A stretch of DNA of 19,626 nt from Hyphomicrobiaceae bacterium (GTDB lineage Bacteria; Pseudomonadota; Alphaproteobacteria; Rhizobiales; HXMU1428-3), in the NCBI GenBank assembly GCA_028285025.1, contig JANQQH010000089.1, positions 1-19,626 of the forward strand, in the 5' to 3' direction. How positions within the stretch are numbered: position 1 is the first letter of the stretch; each line of letters opens with the position of its first letter. Below, one piece after another: positions 15,431 to 19,626 of the stretch. Under the pieces are notes generated by a model, which saw only the letters and a list, made by a program, of their open reading frames with translations, ran no database searches and was not told the DNA's origin. The position numbers were made by a program, and so were the translations under genes.

Positions 15431-15460
15431 AAAGCAGGAGCTAGGAAACCACCTTCTGCT
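15430..15460 (-). terminator. Candidate terminator for the DUF5343-HEPN unit
   Basis: AGCAGGAG (15433-15440) pairs with CTTCTGCT (15453-15460) at seven of eight positions around a 12-base loop. On the minus strand it is followed by TTTT. It lies 139 bases past the HEPN stop codon, which is distant, so the assignment is tentative. Confidence 0.4.
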
Positions 15461-15505
15461 TATTTCGTTTTTTAACTTGTGAGGTTCGTTTTTTATTTTA
15501 GAAAA

Positions 15506-15545
15506 GACATTAGGGATTGGCTTAGACATTGGCCGTCTTTGACCC
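15506..15545 (+). repeat. Dispersed repeat fragment D
   Basis: GGCTTAGACATTGGCCGTCT (15519-15538) matches the end of copy B (CTTAGACAGTGGCCGTCT) with one mismatch over 18 bases. It sits about 80 bases after copy C, as if copy C and fragment D were the two parts that copy B carries joined. Confidence 0.5.
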
Positions 15546-15598
15546 TTAACGGAAATCTGTATTGCTTTAAATCGTAAAAAATTCAGTCATTACAAAAC

Positions 15599-16180
15599 TT
15601 ATTCCATTTGTCTAAACCAATCTCGAAGTGATAAATGGAGTCTGACAACTTCATCCTCTGCAAGTGATTTACAGTGGGCAATCGGTGCACGCAAAGTGTT
15701 TAGGTTTCCTAGAACCTTTTCTAGACCACGAATATCACGGAACATATCACCAAATATGTTCCAATTAGTCTTAATAATCTCGCTAAGTTCACCAAAATTA
15801 CTATAGTCGATAAGTTCATCTGAACGTGGCGTAACCCCTGTAGAAAGCTCTTTCTTTTTATTTTTTTCAGCATTTGTTCGCACAGTGTTAGGAACAGCAG
15901 CATCCCACCACTGTGACCCGTGAGCCTCTTCTAATCGTTGAGCAACAAGTTGTCTAATTGAGTTCTCTAAGCAGTAAAAGATCGTATAATGCGTGGCCAT
16001 TGCGGCTGCCTCGTGCCTTAACTGCTCAGGAAACTGCGGGTAGTAGTCGTGCTCAACTTGCTCAGGCCCCTCTGATTTTCGTCCAATATCCAAATCGTAC
16101 TCATGCGCAATGCGACGAAGGTCAGCTTCAATAGCAAAGTTGTTCAAGCTGAACAGTCGTAATGCATCTTCTTTTTTCAT
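15599..16180 (-). CDS. Swt1-type HEPN domain protein, probable ribonuclease
   Basis: This 193-residue protein resembles Swt1-like HEPN domains. After a charged N-terminal region (1-60) comes the helix THYTIFYCLENSIRQLVAQR (63-82), then HGSQWWDAAVP (87-97), a Lys/Glu linker, YSNFGELSEIIKTNWNIF (126-143), and NTLRAPIAHCKSL (161-173). The last holds the Rx4H motif, Arg164 and His169, that forms the metal-independent RNase site in active HEPN proteins. Such proteins act in toxin-antitoxin and abortive-infection systems. The ATG overlaps the stop of the DUF5343 gene by four bases (ATGA), so the two are translationally coupled. The likely reading is a toxin paired with its upstream partner, but it could also be a non-toxic RNA-binding subunit. 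Confidence 0.8.
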   Translation of the reverse strand: MKKEDALRLFSLNNFAIEADLRRIAHEYDLDIGRKSEGPEQVEHDYYPQFPEQLRHEAAAMATHYTIFYCLENSIRQLVAQRLEEAHGSQWWDAAVPNTVRTNAEKNKKKELSTGVTPRSDELIDYSNFGELSEIIKTNWNIFGDMFRDIRGLEKVLGNLNTLRAPIAHCKSLAEDEVVRLHLSLRDWFRQME

Positions 16181-16824
16181 TTTTTCAGCAAGTTCTCTTT
16201 GAGTGACTTAAAAATGGTATTAAATACTTCTGGGTTTGTTGTCTCAGGCAAAACTAAATTTATAGTGTAAGCAAGGTTCAGCCCAACATCCCCAGTTTGT
16301 TCCGCTAAATGTTGCGGATTGTTGTTTGCAGGTACAGTCTCTACGTTAATATCTTGGGTCAGCGTAATTGGATTATCGGATGCTTCCTCATACGTTTCGT
16401 CAAAATCAGCAAAATCTTTAAGTTTCAAAAAAGTAGATAGCGTCGCCTCTACCGTCCTATCATCGTGCGCTGCACCTGTAACTTCAACAATCAGTGCTCT
16501 CAATTTTTCCTTCGAAAGATCTCCCGCGTAACGATTTCGATCAAATAATTCCGCGTAAGCATTTCGCATTCCCTCAGCAATTGCTGTGCCTTGGGTAGTC
16601 ACATTTCTAAAACGGTCATAAAGGGACGTTGGGGTACCATCTGAGTTTAACAAGTCCATACGCTTGAGCAATGGAATTATCGGTTTTGCGCTACCACCCG
16701 AAAAACCAAGTTTAGTGTCAAGAAAGTCTTGGGTAAATCTATCTGGTTTACGTGCTTCCTGAATTTTAGTGAGAATCTTTGTTACCAAACCTGAAGACAA
16801 CATATATGGTAGCTTTGTCGACAT
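16177..16824 (-). CDS. DUF5343-family protein, partner of the HEPN protein
   Basis: This 215-residue protein begins with a DUF5343-like domain: LPYMLSSGLVTKILTKIQEA (5-24), RKPDRFTQDFLDTKLGFSGG (25-44), AKPIIPLLKRMDLLNSDGTP (46-65), then TSLYDRFRN and AYAELFD (about 89-95). The pattern suggests a winged-helix fold with unknown ligand. The later part includes NPQHLAEQTGDVGLNLAYTI (169-188), followed by NLVLPETTNPEVFNTIFKSL (189-208), which looks like an 'NI-x-LP-x-T' segment seen at the end of several regulatory proteins. It is the first gene of a two-gene unit with the HEPN gene and overlaps it by four bases. Regulator or antitoxin is a reasonable guess; the family's function is not established to my knowledge. 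Confidence 0.75.
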   Translation of the reverse strand: MSTKLPYMLSSGLVTKILTKIQEARKPDRFTQDFLDTKLGFSGGSAKPIIPLLKRMDLLNSDGTPTSLYDRFRNVTTQGTAIAEGMRNAYAELFDRNRYAGDLSKEKLRALIVEVTGAAHDDRTVEATLSTFLKLKDFADFDETYEEASDNPITLTQDINVETVPANNNPQHLAEQTGDVGLNLAYTINLVLPETTNPEVFNTIFKSLKENLLKK

Positions 16825-17052
16825 GTTTTCTTAACACCCATGTGAAGTTTATAGGATCAGAATTGTAAGTATATTTTTTGTGATGACGAATATTTCAACG
16901 TAATTATCCACAAATAAAAGTATAACTTTCACCAAGATTCAAAAATAAAATAAAGGTTTGGTGAGTCTCCAAACAGTAAACGACTTTCACATAGCTCAAC
17001 GACTACTGCTTATGGCACATAACCGAATTACAAAATCAAACATCAATATTTC

Positions 17053-17069
17053 CTCTTGTATTACAAGAG
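17053..17069. promoter_or_regulatory. Palindrome between trhO and the DUF5343 unit
   Basis: CTCTTGTA and TACAAGAG (17053-17060 and 17062-17069) are exact inverses around one T. No T run follows on the minus strand, so it is a poor terminator for trhO. It lies about 230 bases upstream of the DUF5343 start and could be an operator for that unit. The rest of the 294-base spacer 16825-17118 is AT-rich with nothing else recognisable. Confidence 0.4.
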
Positions 17070-17118
17070 CAGAAATAAGCATATTTTTCTAAGCCAGACG
17101 AACCAAACACCCCAGAGA

Positions 17119-18135
17119 TCAAACCTCACCCCGCTCCTTTTGGGCCTCTTTCATCTCTTTTTTTCGCTCTCGCATTTTTTGGGCATCAACGGCTGCGGCA
17201 TCTCCTAAATGTGCCAGGCCCTTTTCCTTGGCTAACTGCATTTGCTTTTGCCGTTCTCTGGCCCGGGTGCGTTCTTTGTCTGTGCGCTCATCTTTGCAAT
17301 AAGCGCACTGCACGCCCAATTCATAATCAGGATGAGCCCGGTCTTCAGGTCCGAGCGGCTGGCGGCAAGCATGGCATAGGAGATAGTCTTGGGGCACCAA
17401 ATCATGGCCGACTGCCACGCGCTCATCAAAGACAAAACAGCCCCCCTGCCATAAGCTGTCTTCTTCTGGCTGTTCTTCCAGGTAGCGCAAGATGCCGCCC
17501 TTTAAATGAAATACTTCTTCAAAGCCATGGGCCAACATATAGCTGGAGGCTTTTTCACAGCGGATGCCGCCGGTGCAAAACATCGCCACCTTTTTGTTTT
17601 CAGATGGGTCCAGGTTTTCAGTCACCCAGTCTTTAAAATCAGTGAAACTTTTGGTCTCTGGATCTACGGCCCCTTTAAAGGTGCCGATGGCCACTTCATA
17701 ATCATTACGCGTATCAATCACCACCATGTCTGGGTCGGATATAATCTCGTTCCAGTTTTCAGGGTCGACATAGGTGCCCACTTGCACATTCGGGTCAGCT
17801 TCGGGCGCGCGCAGAGTGACAATTTCTTGTTTCAAGCGCACTTTCATGCGCCGGAATGGGGCTTTGTCGCTATAAGAATATTTGACATCCAAACCAGCTA
17901 AGCGGTTTTTAAAGATATTGCCCGTTTTTAGATAAGTGATCAGCTCATCAATGGCTTCTTGAGAGCCTGCCAGCGTTCCATTAACCCCCTCGCGCGCTAA
18001 TAACAGCGTGCCCTTAATCTCACGGGTGTTACAAAAGTCGCTTAAAGGTGCTCGCAAGCCTTCAAAATCGGGCAAAGCAACAAAATGGTAAAGGGCGGCA
18101 ACCTTGAAAGCTGGGACCTGGTTCATTGTATTCAT
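17119..18135 (-). CDS. trhO: tRNA uridine(34) hydroxylase, rhodanese type
   Basis: This 338-residue protein matches TrhO (YceA). TrhO hydroxylates uridine at tRNA position 34 using oxygen, giving 5-hydroxyuridine, the precursor of cmo5U-type wobble bases. The N-terminal acylphosphatase-like part has ALYHFVALPDFEGLRAPLSD and GTLLLAREGVNGTLAGS (42-58). The rhodanese domain (about 118-225) has VIDTRNDYEVAIGTFKGAVD and the catalytic loop FCTGGIRCEKAS with Cys187 and Cys193. A C-terminal segment holds two CxxC pairs, Cys254/Cys257 and Cys277/Cys280, as in many family members, and then a long basic coiled region (284-338). A second in-frame ATG at 18126 is an alternative start. It is a single gene, divergent from the DUF2946-like gene across a 250-base spacer. 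Confidence 0.93.
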   Translation of the reverse strand: MNTMNQVPAFKVAALYHFVALPDFEGLRAPLSDFCNTREIKGTLLLAREGVNGTLAGSQEAIDELITYLKTGNIFKNRLAGLDVKYSYSDKAPFRRMKVRLKQEIVTLRAPEADPNVQVGTYVDPENWNEIISDPDMVVIDTRNDYEVAIGTFKGAVDPETKSFTDFKDWVTENLDPSENKKVAMFCTGGIRCEKASSYMLAHGFEEVFHLKGGILRYLEEQPEEDSLWQGGCFVFDERVAVGHDLVPQDYLLCHACRQPLGPEDRAHPDYELGVQCAYCKDERTDKERTRARERQKQMQLAKEKGLAHLGDAAAVDAQKMRERKKEMKEAQKERGEV

Positions 18136-18248
18136 CTTGGTAAGTTCACTTAAATTTTCTTAGCACATTTTGTGCTACTGACAATCATATCTGGATTTTG
18201 TCAAGCCTGAAAAGGTAAGCCTTTTAGTCTTTTGATTTTTACATCTCA

Positions 18249-18262
18249 TTGATTTAAATCAA
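18249..18262. promoter_or_regulatory. Perfect FNR-type box TTGAT-N4-ATCAA
   Basis: TTGATTTAAATCAA matches both half-sites of the FNR/FnrL consensus exactly. It lies 113 bases upstream of trhO and 122 bases upstream of the DUF2946-like gene. On the plus strand a TATGGT at 18281-18286 sits where a -10 element would be for a site at about -41.5, the classic activating position. The plus-strand genes are therefore the better candidates for control. Confidence 0.55.
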
Positions 18263-18383
18263 CACTTGCAAACTGACAGCTATGGTAAGACAGCAACATA
18301 ACTTTAAGGAAGTTACGAAAAAACACATCAGTCATGCTTTAACCCTTTGACGGGGCAATCTAATCAGGGCTAGGGTGCCACAC

Positions 18384-18773
18384 ATGCTAAAGCAAAAAAC
18401 ATCCAAACGTATCACAAGCTATCCTTTATTGCTTATTTTGGTTTTGCAATTGGGGTTTTCTAGCTTGCTGTGCGCTGTTGCCAGCTATCAAGCTGGTGCC
18501 AGCACGTTGATGATTTGTACCAGCTTTGGCATTCAAACCATCACTATAGACGAAAATGGTCAGCCGATTGAACAACAAAGCGACCATTCAGCTTTAGATG
18601 GAACCTGTTTTCACTGTGCCTCTGGTGGCTGTGGGTCTTTGGCCTTGTTGCCACAACAAACTGAAACTTTTGTGCAACGCCAAATTGCAACAAAGGTTGA
18701 AGGCTACCAAAGCATTTTAGCCAATGCGACCAGCCCGCCGCCGCCAACGCGCGCCCCGCCTTTCCTGGCTTAA
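18384..18773 (+). CDS. DUF2946-like small membrane/periplasmic protein
   Basis: With the ATG at 18384 (AGGG eight bases upstream; a GTG three codons earlier is possible), the product has 129 residues. A hydrophobic N-terminal segment, SYPLLLILVLQLGFSSLLC (about 11-29), is a signal anchor or signal peptide. The core resembles DUF2946 proteins: LMICTSFGIQTITIDENGQP followed by a cysteine/histidine cluster in GTCFHCASGGCGSL. The end is proline-rich (PPPPTRAPP). The cysteine and histidine cluster suggests metal binding, and relatives often lie near copper-handling genes (from general knowledge). The next gene on the same strand encodes a Met/His-rich outer-membrane-type protein, which supports a metal-related role. 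An FNR-type box lies upstream. Confidence 0.7.
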   Translation: MLKQKTSKRITSYPLLLILVLQLGFSSLLCAVASYQAGASTLMICTSFGIQTITIDENGQPIEQQSDHSALDGTCFHCASGGCGSLALLPQQTETFVQRQIATKVEGYQSILANATSPPPPTRAPPFLA

Positions 18774-18926
18774 AAAAATCTTTCAATATCAAGCTAATAA
18801 CAACGCGCCATTGTTAATAAATGGTGATGATTTTTTTTCGTTTTAGATGCTTTTATCCGAGCTGCTCTTTCAAAGGGAAGATCTGCACAGGACAAAAAGT
18901 ACATTTATGATTTGGAGTTTCAATAA

Positions 18927-19626
18927 ATGTTTTCCTTAAAGTTTTCTAGCAAACTGAGTTTGTTTGCAGTTCTGTCCTTTACAACACTCTCTCCGGCTTT
19001 GGCTGATGAGACCCATCCGTCTAGTTTTGCCATTACAGGCGGTGGTCATAATCATGGCATTCGCGCAGATGGTCATGCTCCCATCGGCGTTATGGGCGAT
19101 CATTTGCATAAAAAAGGGGAGTGGATGCTCTCTTACCGTTTTATGCATATGAATATGGAAGGCAACCAAATTGGTGATAATAACGCTTCACCAGAAACCA
19201 TTGCCACCACAGTGCCCAACCGCTTTTTCGGTATTCCTATGCAACCACCTACACTGCGTATTGTACCAACAAAAATGACCATGGATATGCACATGTTTGG
19301 CGGCATGTATGCGCCAACTGATAATCTAACTTTAATGGCCATGATTAATTATATTGAAAAAGAAATGGATCACATAACCTTTCAGGGCGGCATGGGCACC
19401 AACCGTTTGGGCACATTCACCACAAAATCTGAAGGCTTTGGTGACTTGAAATTATCTGGGCTTTATGGCCTTTATGATGATGGCACCACCAAGATCCACC
19501 TAAACGCTGGCCTTAGCGTACCAACTGGCAGCATTAAAGAGCGTGCCCAAATCCTAACCCCTATGAACGCTCAGCCTGTGGTTCGCATGCCTTATGCTAT
19601 GCAGTTGGGCACAGGCACTTGGGATC
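18927..19626 (+). CDS. Met/His-rich outer-membrane-type protein (3' end outside window)
   Basis: The frame is open from ATG 18927 to the window edge (233 codons). A clear signal peptide, MFSLKFSSKLSLFAVLSFTT and LSPALA, is cleaved after about residue 26. The mature protein is rich in Met, His and Gly: GGGHNHGIRADGHAPIGVMG, then DHLHKKGEWMLSYRFMHMNM, and MTMDMHMFGGMYAPTDNLTL. Alternating strands such as SYRFMHMNM and LSGLYGLYDDGTTKIHLNAG suggest an outer-membrane beta-barrel of the type often labelled 'transporter' or phenol-degradation-like meta-pathway protein. The repeated Met and His residues are typical of copper or silver handling, but this is inferred from composition. It follows the DUF2946-like gene by 153 bases on the same strand; no strong terminator separates them. 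Confidence 0.75.
   Translation, partial: MFSLKFSSKLSLFAVLSFTTLSPALADETHPSSFAITGGGHNHGIRADGHAPIGVMGDHLHKKGEWMLSYRFMHMNMEGNQIGDNNASPETIATTVPNRFFGIPMQPPTLRIVPTKMTMDMHMFGGMYAPTDNLTLMAMINYIEKEMDHITFQGGMGTNRLGTFTTKSEGFGDLKLSGLYGLYDDGTTKIHLNAGLSVPTGSIKERAQILTPMNAQPVVRMPYAMQLGTGTWD

Noticed and set aside
1..19626. CRISPR arrays, tRNA or rRNA genes, complete insertion sequences
   Set aside because: I saw no regularly spaced direct repeats, no tRNA-like cloverleaf, no rRNA motifs and no transposase gene.

Overview
This window looks like chromosomal DNA of a low-GC, probably marine alphaproteobacterium. The main pointers are an ECF sigma factor paired with an NrsF/DUF1109 anti-sigma, a chemoreceptor joining a NIT sensor to a PilZ tail, an FNR-type box, and the general style of the other genes. 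This placement is inferred from gene content; no rRNA or tRNA is present to test it.

Layout: (1) 1-3951, minus strand, is a two-gene biosynthetic unit: an EctB-type diaminobutyrate aminotransferase followed by a Pls/PosA-type single-module NRPS that runs off the left edge. No ectA or ectC is visible, so the unit most likely makes a diaminobutyrate polymer or conjugate rather than ectoine. (2) 4399-7891 holds a membrane-anchored ClpP-fold protein, an orphan protein convergent with it, a short-chain flavodoxin, a degenerate TFIIB-type zinc-ribbon protein and a LysR regulator. (3) 7892-9306 is a very AT-rich region leading into a run of very small ORFs with good ribosome binding sites, ending at a textbook terminator. 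I do not recognise this small-peptide cluster. (4) 9706-12292 is a thiol-redox block. CcdA and a periplasmic thioredoxin lie on the minus strand, divergent from an ECF sigma factor and its NrsF-like anti-sigma. Similar GTAAC-type promoter candidates face both ways. (5) 12765-15092 is one large chemoreceptor with NIT, HAMP, MCP and PilZ parts. (6) 15599-16824 is an overlapping two-gene module, DUF5343 then Swt1-type HEPN, a plausible toxin-antitoxin or phage-defence pair. (7) 17119-18135 is the tRNA uridine hydroxylase TrhO. (8) 18384-19626 is a DUF2946-like cysteine/histidine protein followed by a Met/His-rich outer-membrane-type protein that runs off the right edge. An FNR-type box lies upstream of these two.

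Three related copies and one fragment of an unrecognised non-coding repeat lie between 9520 and 15545, all in the same orientation. The best candidates for something undescribed are the EctB-NRPS pair, the small-ORF cluster and the DUF5343-HEPN pair. All assignments come from reading the sequence by eye; no database search was run.
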